From the NCBI RefSeq assembly GCF_010183535.1, contig NC_071329.1, positions 10,168,001 through 10,232,000 on the forward strand: 64,000 nucleotides of DNA, read 5' to 3'. This DNA comes from Caenorhabditis remanei (lineage: Eukaryota; Nematoda; Chromadorea; Rhabditida; Rhabditidae). Positions 1 to 11,141 of this stretch are shown one piece after another. Position numbers and translations under genes: made by a program. Below the pieces are notes generated by a model that saw only the letters and a program-made list of their open reading frames with translations, was not told the DNA's origin and did not search any database. Each line of letters opens with the position of its first letter. Within the stretch, counting starts at the first letter, position 1.

Positions 1-709
1 AAGGACCTAAAAAACCATCGAAAATTCTGACATATGGAAAGAAAGCAGCTGAATACGTGTTCAAAAAGGTATGCGTACAGAAAAAATGTTTAAATGAACT
101 AAAAAAATTTCAGAAATCGAGAAAAACTGCGACAGCTGCATATTCGACAAGAACTTCCAATTCGAATGGTTATTCTAGAGACTTTGGAAATTCTAGATCA
201 TATTCTGGAGGAGGGAATTCAGAGGTTTCATCAGATCTCCACCAGAAAGTGGAATATTTGAAACATCGTTTGGAAATCATGCAAAATACAATACAAGGAA
301 CATGGAATACAAGTGAAGCTGGAACGAAATACAAGCTATTCGAAGAGAAAAAAACATGGAACGATGCTCAGGTAACTCAGAAGAGAGAATCTCAATCACG
401 ACACGGTTTTTACAGTTGCATTGTGAAGAGTTGGGAAGTAATCTCGCATATTTGGACAGCGAATCAAAGAATAACTTCGCGAAACTTCTGTTGCATTCTC
501 AAAATATCACAATGGTTTGGTTTGGACTTAGAACAGAAATTGGAACTGAATCAGTATCCCCATCTCAAGATCAATTCTCAAATTTCTCACATCTGGATGG
601 TTGTGGAGTTGTTGATAGCAATGGGACATGGAGCATTTCATCATGTTCCATGGAACTCCCGTATCTTTGTCAAGCTTTTCGTTTCGATGTTTTGGTCGAG
701 ATACCATGA
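1..709 (+). CDS. C-type lectin-domain protein, 3' part
   Basis: Only the last three exons of this gene are inside the window. The first runs in from the left edge and ends in FKK. The second encodes a Ser/Gly/Tyr-rich linker followed by KTWNDAQ. The third, after an intron ending TTTTACAG near 416, begins LHCEELGSNLAYLDS, contains VWFGL and CGVVDSNGTW, and ends LPYLCQ shortly before the stop. The W-x-x-A-Q ... HCE-LG-NLA pattern, the WFGL core and the closing Cys pair are the hallmarks of a C-type lectin-like fold. Nematode clec proteins are usually secreted or surface proteins, often linked to pathogen responses. No EPN or QPD sugar-binding triplet is visible in this part, so calcium-dependent carbohydrate binding cannot be assumed. 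The signal peptide and start codon lie outside the window. Confidence 0.75.
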
Positions 710-1040
710 GATTCTTTGAATTATTTGAAATAACTTTGTGATTTACTGTCCCATCTTAAAATCAGTGTTGTAATAAATCTGAATCGGCTTTCCCATGTTC
801 TTCTCTTAGCATTCTCATTGAAATTTTTGATTTAATTTGGAAGGGATATTACACATTTTCCTCAGAAATTTGTTAAGACTTTTGTTGTAATCTTCAAGTG
901 GAAGCACCTCAAGGTAGTGGAGTTTTTTGCAATGTCAAAGATGCAACATTGTTCTAATGGTCACTTTTCGAAGATCAGCACAACAAGTAATCATATTTCA
1001 TTCGACCCGTGGTTAATATAACAATGTTTTGAATTCGAAT
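710..1040. other. Convergent 3' intergenic stretch
   Basis: This lies between the stop codons of the lectin gene and the minus-strand transferase gene. It is AT-rich. I see no coding exon or RNA gene in it; it presumably holds the two 3' UTRs. Confidence 0.5.
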
Positions 1041-2461
1041 TCAAATAGTAATCATCAAAATAAAACCGGCAAGAGCCAAGTAAGGTCTCATATATTCTCC
1101 TAGAATTGGAATCCATAGAAGGTATTCTGTGATGTACCAATACAATTTGAATTGAAGTCGTCCCCAGGATGGGAGAGTTTTTGTCATTTGCACTTCGACT
1201 GTTCCGTTTTCCATCCGTGATTTTGCAGAGGCAATCTGAAATTATGGTATTTGAATTCTCTAGAAATTGAAGATAGAACTACTTTATCATTGTTACAAGT
1301 TCCATCAGGATTGACAAAATGAAATCCATATCTTCCCAATTGCATCAGCTTTGTTCCTCCATTGGTCTCGCAATCTAGTTGTAGAAGATACGGTGGATTT
1401 GATTGGTCACTGAACATCCATTCCCATGAATAGGTTACACTGCAAACAAAGAAAATACCGTACCCAGATAGAAAAAGTACTTTTACGAAGGCCAATTGAT
1501 CAAAAACAAATTGAATTCTCGTTCAGAATACGACTCACTTGTAGGGAATGTAAGCACACTTTGGTTTATCCCAAGTATTGCATTGATGTATCATAATTCC
1601 AACATCTGGAGTGTACCAATGTGCCAATTTCTCTGATAATCTTTCAAAAAAGAATTGAGTTGCATTGTTCGCCCGAATGAACCAATTTGCTCCATTCACC
1701 CATTCTTTTCTCAACGAATCATCTCCATCTCCTAGCTGATCAAATATCGCATCATACGACATATCGTCTTCATAGTTCAAATCGAATATACTTTTTCTCC
1801 AGAAAGTATCTTGTTGCATCATCCAGAACGATTTTCCTCTGAAAGTGATGAAGGTTTTCCAGGAACAGCTGAATGTCTTACTTTTTGATGAGGGCCAGTG
1901 CCAAATTGGATCTCAATAAATATATTGTTTGATACGCTCCCTCGGCAAAAGAAAATGGTTTCTGAAAGTATTCGCAATAATAATCAAACACAATACACTT
2001 CGACTGACATAAAGAGATGGAGTTGGCCAATGAAATATTTGAATATTTGGCCATCTTCTGCTGATTGAATCCCTTGCAATCTCATCCAGTGTAACAAACA
2101 CAAATCGTTCATGAGCTCCTTCCAATGTTCCAGTATTGCATAAAAAGTTATCCGTCATGTTGAGAGCATATTGATTTAATAAAAAGAAAGCAGGAGGTCG
2201 GGGGTATTTTTCATCCAAAACAGCTATTAGTTTTTCAAATTCTGAAGATGATTCAATCGAATTTAAGGATACAGAATCACTGTTCGATTTCACATATTGA
2301 ACAGCTGACAGCGCATTTTGAGACTTTCGAAGAGCCAGGATTCCAACTAAAAACCAGAAAGAATAGAATAGAATAAGTGATAATCTATTGAATAAGATGA
2401 TATCCAAAGCATTCCAGATGATATTTCGATTCAATGACTTCTCCATTTTATGAATGATCAT
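1041..2461 (-). CDS. Nucleotide-diphospho-sugar transferase family protein, type II membrane
   Basis: This is a five-exon minus-strand gene. The N-terminus has one hydrophobic segment (RLSLILFYSFWFLVGILAL) that would anchor a type II Golgi/ER membrane protein. The lumenal part reads FFLLNQYALNMTDNFLCN and later LYVSRKPFSFAEGAYQ, then KSFWMMQQDTFWRKSIF. The QQDTFW motif stands where the metal-binding Asp motif sits in the Nucleotid_trans family (Pfam PF03407), and MIHQCNTWDKPKCAYIPYK and GYDPDGTC-like segments follow. The last exon adds a membrane-like tail, PYLALAGFILMITI. Caenorhabditis has an expanded set of such proteins, most without a known acceptor sugar. The exon joins are supported by canonical gt...ttcag borders; the first intron is only about 38 bp and, if left unspliced, would end the reading frame early. 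The donor sugar and product are not inferable. Confidence 0.75.
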
Positions 2462-2717
2462 AATGATCGTCTTGTGAATTTATACTTTTGAAAGTGTGCG
2501 ACAAAGATCGAAACGGGTTGGACGAAGAAACATTTTGCAGAAAAAGACCGGTGATTTGTACTTCTGCAAAAAGAATCCGATCCGATTCGGTGGTTTGAAA
2601 AGTGCGACCCCCGAAAAGAAACCTTGAACCGAGGAATCTCTTACGATCAACTAAAAACCATTACCTAATTCTGGATCCCTCATCGAGCTCTTCCAGAGGC
2701 GGGCATTTTGGATCTCA

Positions 2718-2825
2718 ACGATGGAGAACCCACATTTTGTTGTCATTAAACAGTTTTCCAGATAGTGATCACATTCGCCTTTTGAACACTCTAAATGTGG
2801 AAAATCTCTGAAAACTGGTTTTGTA
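2718..2825 (-). pseudogene. Inverted partial copy of the F-box gene's third exon
   Basis: Read on the minus strand, about 105 bases match the acceptor and first part of the neighbouring F-box gene's third exon (plus strand, near 3928-4040) with only scattered differences. Both share the TKPVFRDFP reading, the block 'ctggaaaact' and 'aaaatgtgg'. The match stops abruptly after the GATC near 2720. The copy carries the splice acceptor but no other exon, so it is a gene fragment, not a gene. It sits in the 864-bp stretch (2462-3325) between two divergent genes, where I see no other coding exon. Confidence 0.65.
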
Positions 2826-3325
2826 ATATTCATTTCTGGCAGTCTCGGTTTGAAAAATGGATTCTGGTAAACTCGAAAAAATATATTATTCTAATTTAGT
2901 CGAATTCGAAGCATACCCACTTGGAATATATCTAAGATTATGTCTGATCAGGAGTCCAATTAGAAAACGAAAAACATTCAGAACTTTTGTCTTTGATTTC
3001 CATATGACTGTTACATTCCTTTATTTCTATTTTGTAACTACTTGAAACCGTTGAAAACAAGAAAAAATAAGTTTCACTTTTTCTCTAATTCGGGTAATTT
3101 ATCAATATAAAATATATAATTTATTTCTTGTAAATTGGCGGAGTCACTGATGAGGACTCCAAATGTTTTTCCCAAAATCAAGTAAAACGGTCATAACGTC
3201 AGAAGAGCAATATCGTATTCTCTTGGGGTTCTTGTTTGCCAGTCTTATCGTAACAAGGCCCATCTGTCTCTCGTTCACCTCTACATCTATTCTTCACTAT
3301 TTGGCCAAGAACCTTGGCAATCAAT

Positions 3326-4840
3326 ATGTCGACTCTTTCTAAATTTCCAATATATTCGCTTCCTATAATTGTGATTCGAAAAGTTCTGAAATACATGAGT
3401 TTATTTGAACTGTAAGTTTAGACTGGTGAAAAACTTATTCAAAATTTCAATCGTTCACTTTTTTTTCAGAGTTTCTCTTTCATTGTGCAGTTGTTCATCC
3501 AAAAAGATCTGCAAATCAGTTTGGACTTCAATCCAATGTCAAACAGCAAGACATTATTATGACTTTATCTGTTTGAAACGCCCTTTTATCTCCATCAGGC
3601 TGGACTTTTATCCATTTCAGGAATGGAAATTTAATTTTGATAAATTACCCAAATCCAAGAAGAAGAAAAACGAAACTTCTGGATACTTTTCTACGATTTC
3701 TCGGAATTACATATCAAAAAAAGACAAATGTGAATCTCCGACGCAAAAAGAAGGAAACTGTTCTGATCAACTTTACTTTTCTAGCTGGACTCCTGATGAG
3801 CAGTCTTTCAATAAGAAGTATGTTACAATTGGGTAAGTTTCTAAATTTCTGAATAATATTCTAACTTTTTTTTTCAAGTTTTCCAATTTTTTTTTCATAT
3901 TGAAATCAGCAGAAACAACTACTACAAAACCAGTTTTCAGAGATTTTCCACCTCTAAGAGTGTTCACAATGAAAATGTGGTCACGATCTGGAAAACTATT
4001 TCATGACATCAAAATGTGGATTCTCTATCTTTCGGATCTTTTCAATATACAGTTGTATACTATTTCACTTGGTTTGGATCAATTAAACAGTGGAGATATT
4101 CAAGAGATTGCAGATTTATACACACCGAGGAATGAGAAAGAGACTGGAATCGAACGGATGATGTTGTTCAAATATAATAAAAAGTTTCAAGCTGAAAAAA
4201 AATTGATTCATTCGGCGTTACGACGTATCAATGTGACACACGAATTGGAAATTTATCTAAATCCGAGCAGTAAATTTCGATTTGATTTCAAAAATCGGCA
4301 AAGTAAACCAATGGTGTTGCATTTGGAGTATTCGAAAGTGATTGATATTAATCAAGTGATTGAGATGGATTTCCAATCGATCCGGTTACTCAGATCAAAA
4401 CTCAAAAATTATAATTTTAAATTATTAATTGAAAAATGGAGAGATGGATGGACACCAAAATGGACTCGTTTGATGATTGAGTTCAATGAAATGTTGGATA
4501 TTGACTCATATATCGTTGGAGCAGTTACAGAAATTACAGATTATAGAGATAGAAGTGTCATCGACAGGTTTGTTCATATTTAATCAGTCTCTTAAATAAA
4601 ATAAATATTTTCAGGAACACTCCGATTCATTCATATAAATTTCAAGACAAACAGGAGTATTCTTTTGGAACATTGATTAAAAATGGATATCATATCGTTC
4701 GATTCGATGAATCGGTGGCCACTGTTACAGTTGAGAATAATAGAATCGGATGGTTTGATATCCAGTCAAACAGTTCGCTGTCTCGATTCAAGGCACTCGG
4801 ATTACATCCACGAACGTTCTATGTTTCCAATGATATCTAA
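3326..4840 (+). CDS. F-box protein with FBA_2-type associated domain
   Basis: This is a four-exon gene. The first exon gives the F-box start, MSTLSKFPIYSLPIIVIRKV, continuing LKYMSLFELVSLSLCS across a 58-bp intron into SSKKICKSVW; this is the classic leucine-rich F-box that binds SKP1. Exon 3 (from about 3941) contains YLSDLFNIQLYTISL, and later QVIEMDFQSIRLLRSKL followed by LIEKWRDGWTPKWTRL, which matches the F-box-associated domain FBA_2 (Pfam PF07735) of nematode fbxb proteins. The last exon ends FYVSNDI before TAA. F-box proteins recruit substrates to SCF ubiquitin ligases; the FBA_2 half is thought to bind the substrate, and these genes evolve fast and by birth and death in Caenorhabditis. 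An inverted copy of part of exon 3 lies upstream. The reading is intact, so I regard it as functional. The start at 3326 is chosen because the F-box frame has its first ATG there. Confidence 0.8.
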
Positions 4841-5663
4841 TTAATGCTAAATGTTATGTTGTATTTTTTCCTTGTACGTGCTTCTTTTATAGTGCATTAC
4901 TTTTGGTTAAAACATTTGATCTATACTTCGTTGTAGGAGTTCATGCAGTCACTAATCAGTTAAATAACACATTTCCATCAGTTTGAAAAGTGCGGCACAT
5001 CTGATTAACAGGGTTATTTGAGACGTTATCTAAACATCTCAAACCGAATACTTTCAAAAATTGTCCGAGAAGACTACCATGTTTGATTTCTGAGTGATTG
5101 GACTAGCGTCCCGAGCCTAACGGCTCGCTCCGCCAGACTCGGCTGCGCCTCGAGTCCAGTGCTTAGCAAGTTTTACATTCAAAAGTTGGTTTTTAATAAG
5201 TGGCAAGTGAAAGCTGACTTTATTACCAAGAATTTAAGCCTCTGAGTTCGAAACAATGAACCCTTTGGTTCCGCAATTTTTCATGTGTTCGATCGAAAAA
5301 CCCAGCATTTTTCTTCGACTCAGTGTTGAAAACGCGATCATGGAGGGCGTCCGGTTTCGATATTTTCGATTAGACTTTTTGGTTCCATTAGATCTCGAAA
5401 GGTTTAGATCGGTGTCAAAAACTCAAAACAATTGAGTAAACCCTGTTCCCAGAACAGGAAACCGAGTGAATCTCATTATACCAAAAACAACAAAATTCGG
5501 GTTACTGAAAGTTTTACCGACTAAAAGTTCTTTTAATTTTACATGGTTCGATAAAGGTTTTTTTCTACACATTTCCTTTTTCGGATACAAAAATTTTGCA
5601 AAACTGAGTGAAGTTACAGTCGGCTAATGATTTGGCCATAAAAATCTCTTTGAATCCAATAGG
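4841..5663. other. Intergenic stretch with a GC-rich patch
   Basis: No coding exon is visible. A conspicuous GC-rich patch at about 5101-5160 contains a short palindrome (CTCGGCTGCGCCTCGAG). The rest is AT-rich and looks like degraded repeat sequence leading into the mariner-like element. Confidence 0.4.
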
Positions 5664-6526
5664 TACAGTATCACTCAATAGGTTATCAACTTTGGCTGTT
5701 TTCAGTTGAAAATGACCAACTTTGATAGTGTATTTCGGTGTCACCTGATTGTCCGAAAAAACTCAATTTTGTATGGACTGAACAGAGAAAACATAGCACA
5801 TCATTTTTGAAGTTGACCACTTTTTTGTAGGAACACTGTCTTTAAAGTTATAGGTTCTCAAAATGAAAATCTCCAAAATTTTGCTAATTTGCATTGAAAT
5901 TAGTCGATTTCAGGGAGAAATTACGGCTCTATTGGCAAAGAATGGTCCCAACCGCAAAGAACGGTCCCAACCGCAAAGAATGGTCCCAACCGCAAAGAAT
6001 GGTCCCAAAATATTGGGTGACACGAATTTTAGAATTGAATGGTCCCAACCGCAAAGAATGGTCCCTCGAAATTGATACGAAAAACTTTTCACCATTCTCT
6101 TAGGCTTAGGTTTCTTAGAAATTGGTGAAATTGGTTATTAATCGTATTTGTCAATTTTTTTCCCAATTTCTAAGAAACCTAAGCCTAAGAGAATGGTGAA
6201 AAGTTTTTCGTATCAATTTCGAGGGACCATTCTTTGCGGTTGGAACCATGTCATTCTTCGGGACCGTTCTTTTATTTTTTGGGACCGTTCTTTGCGGTTG
6301 GGACCATTCTTTGCCAATAGAGCCGAAATTACTTTGATGACCTCTAACTTTTCTGGTTGTGCAACTACGAAAAAATGGTCAACTACAAAAATGATGTTTT
6401 ATTTTTGCTCTAACCCATACAAAATTGTGTTATTCGGACAATCAGATGACACCGAAATACACTCTCAAAGTTGGTCATTTTCAACTGAAAACAGCCAAAG
6501 TTGATACCTTTTTGTCCGGTACTGTA
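5664..6526. mobile_element. Palindromic non-autonomous mariner-like (foldback) element
   Basis: The two halves are long inverted copies of each other. The left end starts TACAGTA and soon reads 'atcaactttggctgttttca'; the right end is the reverse complement and closes ...TACTGTA. A terminal inverted repeat beginning TACAGTACC and a TA border are typical of Tc1/mariner families. The arms continue inward through 'tttcggtgtca' and the GGTCCCAACCGCAAAG repeats to a central palindrome near 6145. No transposase-like reading frame is present, so mobility would depend on an enzyme supplied elsewhere. The open frames inside are by-products of the repeats. Confidence 0.75.
5940..6066. repeat. 19-bp tandem repeat in the left arm
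   Basis: Several head-to-tail copies of AATGGTCCCAACCGCAAAG, interrupted once by about 30 bases of unrelated sequence. Fewer inverted copies lie in the right arm (about 6222-6315), so the array has expanded on one side only. Confidence 0.8.
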
Positions 6527-7358
6527 TGACGTAAGCGATTTCGGTGGGCGGAGCTTTACCGTGTGAGCTCAACTTTTTTTCTTGATTTTTTAAACTTTCT
6601 TTTCGATTATCTGTTTGCGCTTTAGATTGACGGACCATTCTGCATAAATAAATTAAGAAATGAGAAAAATAATTTAAGGAATGATTTTTGAAAAAGTAAA
6701 AAAAAACCTTGAAATTTAATATTCCATTATCCATTCCGTCACGTCATTTTTACGTAATTTTAACATTTGCTCATTTTTTGAGGTTATTTGAGTGTAACTC
6801 GAAGCAATTAGATCGGATTTGAAATCTGATTTTTTAGCCATCTTTCCCATGCCAAGTTACATAACTGTACCAAATTTCAAAGCTCTCGGTTCAATACAAC
6901 TCGAGATATCGAGAGGAAAGTGAAAAATTTGAGAAAAAAAGTTGAGCTCATACTTTTATGGCTGTAAATCTTATTTTCCCAGGTATCCAAATAATTTTTA
7001 CATGTCTCGATAGCCAGATTTTCAGAGATCTTAAGTCCAGAATATCCCACTGATATATTCAAAGCTGGTGCCGTAAGAAGTAGAAAACGGCAAAAATAGT
7101 GAATTTCTCAAGCCATTTATTTTAGAGGAAAAAGTTGCTCTCGGTTTTGCGCTCTTAACTCTGCTCCGAATATTCTGAACCTGCCCCCTTTGAGTCGCCA
7201 CATCCGTATTAAGTTTTCAAAAACTAACGAAAAAGAACTTTTTGGAAAACTCTAAAACAAAAAGAGTTATTCAAAAAATGACTGCGGAACAAAATTTTTG
7301 ACAGAATTATCGACACTTTTGGCGAAGCTCCGCCTACCGAAATCGGCATCCTCATACC
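6525..7358. mobile_element. Second inverted-repeat element abutting the mariner-like one
   Basis: The left end has CGATTTCGGTGGGCGGAGCTT (about 6537); the right end has its imperfect reverse complement near 7325-7346, and the flanking TATGA is also shared. An inner inverted pair, GAGCTCAACTTTTTTTC (near 6567) and its complement (near 6935), supports a foldback layout. There is no protein-coding capacity. It starts where the mariner-like element ends, so one may have inserted at the border of the other. Confidence 0.5.
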
Positions 7359-7779
7359 AACGTGATTTAAAGAAAGGGGGCGAAAATTATCTAACCAATT
7401 TTGATGCCTCTAAATACGCGCGGCGGAAAAATGTCCTGCAGAAATAATGTACTTCTGCAAACGATACTTTCTTCACAAGGTTGCGCAAAAGAACCTTGAT
7501 AGTTCAGATGCGCTTTGCTGAAGCAAGTTTTCTCTCCGGGAAGCATTTACTCAAATGTTGATCATCATTGTTATTTTTATTATAAATCATCATTTCAGAG
7601 TCGTCGAAAAATAATATGCAGAGATCATAAGTTCTCACAAATTTAGAATTGTAATAAGAAAGGAAAAGAAAACGTGCGACTTACATGAGAGTTAAAAAAT
7701 TAGGTAAAATGATTTGACAAAATTAAGGCTACATTGATAGATAGGGTCAGTGGAGTACTGTAACGAGTGAGACAATTTA
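7359..7779. other. Intergenic stretch
   Basis: AT-rich sequence between the repeat nest and the 3' end of the minus-strand zinc-finger gene. I see no gene or clear RNA in it; the part next to 7780 is presumably the 3' UTR. Confidence 0.4.
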
Positions 7780-10374
7780 TTATGCATCAAATTGGGACTT
7801 CTTTTTCACAACCCTTCCTGCTCTTGTGACTGTAGGTTCGGTATCCTCATCTACATCTTCATCTTCATGACGTACTTCTTCAACATTATCGATCTCTACT
7901 TCTTCTTCGTGAGCTATGCTCTCCTCGACTACTTCTTCGACAACCACTTCACTTTCTACTTCTTCAACATTATGATCCATAACTTCCTCCTCTACAATCG
8001 GATAATCATCCTCCTCAACTTCCTCAATAGCCCTCCGGAGTTCCATATCCTCTCCGTCTTCTTGATCGTCCATATATCCAACCTCTTCTTCTCCGACAAC
8101 GTCGTGCAAGTTCATATGATGATGATATTCTTCATCATCGATACCAACGACGTCAATATCATCAGCATTGATTCCACCAACGCCTGGAATTGCTCCCGAT
8201 TGACGACTTCTTTCCACATTTCTTGCTTCTTCCTCCATCATTCGAATGTAAGAAGTGACTCTCACTGGATTTGATTGTTCACGTCGTGGATTCAAGAGGT
8301 GTTCCTCAATTTTTTGAAGATAGATGTGAGCTTTTTTTAACTTCATCAAAGTCGATTCAGAAGGATCCAGTTGGCGGTAATGAAGATGCTTTATGACTTC
8401 CTGCGAGCTTGAGAGGCGATGAATGAAGGAGTCAAATAGTGATCTAGAATGGTTACGAATATATTTGAAAAGATTCTCAAAACCCAACTTACTTTTTATC
8501 TTGTTCTATTCTTGTTCTCTCGTTCAACTTGGCCATAATTTCTTCGCGGTTGCTATCAAACAAATCCAAATATCGAAGTTCCGAATGGGACAACGAGCAA
8601 CGATCAATTTTTGCCGCTGGTCTAACATCAGTCCATGGTCTCAATGGATCATCTTCGGCAAGTGGCATAGCATTCATACTTCTATCATACGATATATCTC
8701 GTGGTACTTCTCCGCGTGAGAGTCGTGCTGAAGCTTTTGAATTTGAACAGTGAGTGAAAAAAATAGGTGCCTTACTTTTTTCAGATCGATTGTTTCCTGC
8801 TAGCACTTGACGAATATCCTGAGTTTTCATGTCCTGAATACGACGATCGTTGGCCGAATTTCGCTCGCAATACTTGAAGCGTTCATCTGAAAGGAAAACG
8901 AAATACGTCAACTTCTTTTATCAATTGCTATTTTACCTTTTACTATCATCAGAATAACCACATGTGGCAAATTCTTGCGAGCCAATTCAATCACTCTCAT
9001 TCTTACAGCTTCTGGAAGTCTCAACTTTTCATCGTCGTGCAGATGATGGTCACAGAAACGGACTTCGATAGTTCTGAAAACAAGAACAGTAGAAATTATA
9101 ATTTGAAATAAATTTACCCATTATCTAGATATGCCTTATTGTAGAATGCAGTACACGAGTTTTCCGTACGAATAACTTGTTTCGCGCTCTGCGCTCGGAG
9201 CTCCTGTTGATGAAGACGTCCACGTTTTCGGTTCGATGGTAGATCATCCAGCGCTGGATTGTCAACTGGACGGAATGTTTGAGAACGTGAGAGAGTTTGA
9301 AGACGGTTACAGCGGAAGTATTGAACGACACCTTTCTAAAAACGAAAGTTTGTTTTTGTTTCAAAAATGACTACAAATACCTTGTTCTTCTTATTTCCTC
9401 TCGCCATCCTGAAATTTCCTCCCTTTCCTTCCAATTCGATGCGAAATTGTTTAAAGTCCTCCTCATTTGTGAATGAAATTGTTTTGATTTGTGTTGGCGC
9501 CTGGTGAATTTGCTCCATATGTTGGCACAACTTTTCAAGTGTTCCGATGCGTGCATCACACTGAAAATGTGCAATTTTAATTCAAACCACTAATAATAAA
9601 ATACCTGAGTACAAGGGAATCTCTGCGGAGTGAACAAGTTACATGCACCTTTTTCTCGAATCATTCTTGCGTGATGATAAAAAACGCTTCTTCTGAGTGT
9701 CATTCCACATCCTTGACATGTTCGATCCCCAGACACATTTGATTTTTGATTAGAATAAACGGAATATTCACGATATTCTTCAACTGGATATGGGTAATCT
9801 GATGGTGTTCCACGAGATCCGGGAGTTCCGTGTTGATAAACAGATGTAAAAGCTTGATCATCAAGTCGAGAACGTTTTTCCGTTTTTGGGTCTTCCATAT
9901 ACATTTTTCCATCCAAAACATCGTACAAGTTCATTTTTCTGAAAAATAAAACAGTTGTGTTCAAATAATTACGTGGCAGGAACTTACTTCTCTTCTTTCC
10001 AATGTTGAGAATAATCGGCTTCTTCGGTCACTACAACTTCTTCTTCTCCGATTTCTAGATGTGGATGATGATGCTGTTGCTCGTCATTATCATCTTCGTA
10101 TGCATATTCATACTGATATGTGTCCTCGTCATCTCCGCCCTCGGCAAATCTCTGAAAAATACTCTAGTATCAATCACATTTATGAATTACTCTTACTCTC
10201 TCGATTCCATCTCCTGACATTACAACTTCAGTTGCTGCTGTCGGTATCATATTAGGGTCGAGAAGATCTCCAGAGTCATCAGCAACTGGATATGCTCCTG
10301 AAACAATATAAAATATTTTTCAGTGAACTGTCAAAGCGTAAGTTACCAATATCCTCTATTCCTTGAAGTGACAT
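7780..10374 (-). CDS. Acidic C2H2 zinc-finger protein with FAR1/WRKY-GCM1-like segment
   Basis: This is a minus-strand gene of about nine exons starting MSLQGIEDIG. An acidic, His/Tyr-rich N-terminus (about residues 40-100) is followed by two CxxC...HxxxH-type units: CQGCGMTLRR...HHARMIREKGAC, and CTQCDARIGT...CQHMEQIH. Next comes FKQFRIELEGKGGNFRMARG and, across an intron, VVQYFRCNRL, then CTAFYNKAYLDNGTIEVRF-CDHHLHDDEKLRLP. A gapped FR..RG..-..YF.CNR core followed by an HH/H.H segment resembles the FAR1/MULE-associated WRKY-GCM1 zinc-binding fold, which occurs in transposase-derived host regulators. The C-terminal third is a long Glu/Asp-rich tail ending in basic RAGRVVKKKSQFDA. A nuclear DNA-binding regulator is inferred; the family assignment of the middle segment is tentative. 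I do not recognise an orthologue with known function. Confidence 0.65.
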
Positions 10375-11141
10375 TTTGATCTGAAAAACATTATACTGAT
10401 CGGTTGATTGTTGGACTGCAGTTAAAATTAAGGAGTTGAGAATTTTTCGAAATGATTTTAAAATTTTGATTGTTATTTTAAAAGGGAGGAGCCTGAGCGA
10501 AGAAAATTCAAATTTGTGCGAATATGAGAAAGAAAATGAGGACTGAATGCAACGGAGCGCAGATAAAAGCGACGTGAGAGGGTTAAATCAAAAGAAGACA
10601 TTACACGAAGAGTAGAGAGTCCAGAGAAAAACAAACGTCCTACGACGCGACCTCTAACCAGAAATGTGTGCGAAGGGTCTTCTAGGCGCAAAATGATCGA
10701 TAGAGCGGGGTTGCTGCAGGACTGTAGGAGACGCAGAGAAAAGAGAAGAAAGAAGATGAAAATAAAGAGAAAGTGAAATTTATGTTGCTTTTGAAATTAT
10801 TTTTTTAAATATCGTTTCAAGAATGAATGATGAATTCTGTTGACTAATGGATGAAATAGATCGTTTTCCATTCAAAAAGACATTTTAAAATTTTTATTGA
10901 GTTTTTTCTCGTTTATATTTTATTGAAAAAACGCTGAAAACTGTAAATTTATACATCTTCTAAAAAAGGGTCGAGTTGCTTTTTTTGCAAAAGCCATCTA
11001 CCGTACTTCAAAGGCACATGCTAAATTTTGAATGGGTTTCAACACGAAACTATCGTAATCCCATCTCGACATTTATTTTGGCAACTTCTCTGAACTTCTT
11101 TTTTTCACGTGCTTCAAAAACTTTGTTTTACTTACTTGCAG
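10375..11141. promoter_or_regulatory. Divergent promoter region
   Basis: About 770 bp separate the start codons of the minus-strand zinc-finger gene and the plus-strand mL37 gene, the first of a likely operon. I see no coding exon. Because all downstream gaps in the plus-strand cluster are short, this is the most likely place for the promoter of the whole cluster. Confidence 0.5.
11141..11141 (+). promoter_or_regulatory. Probable trans-splice acceptor for mrpl-37
   Basis: CTTACTTGCAG ends directly at the ATG of the mL37 gene, with no preceding in-frame exon. This is the expected position for spliced-leader addition. Confidence 0.55.

Noticed and set aside
3199..3396. Minus-strand open frame beside the F-box gene
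   Set aside because: It is antisense to the first exon of the F-box gene, whose frame gives a clear F-box, and it has no recognisable domain.
5863..6504. Repeated NGPNRKEWSQPQR-type open frames
   Set aside because: They are translations of the 19-bp tandem repeat in the foldback element, present in several frames and on both strands; not a repeat protein.
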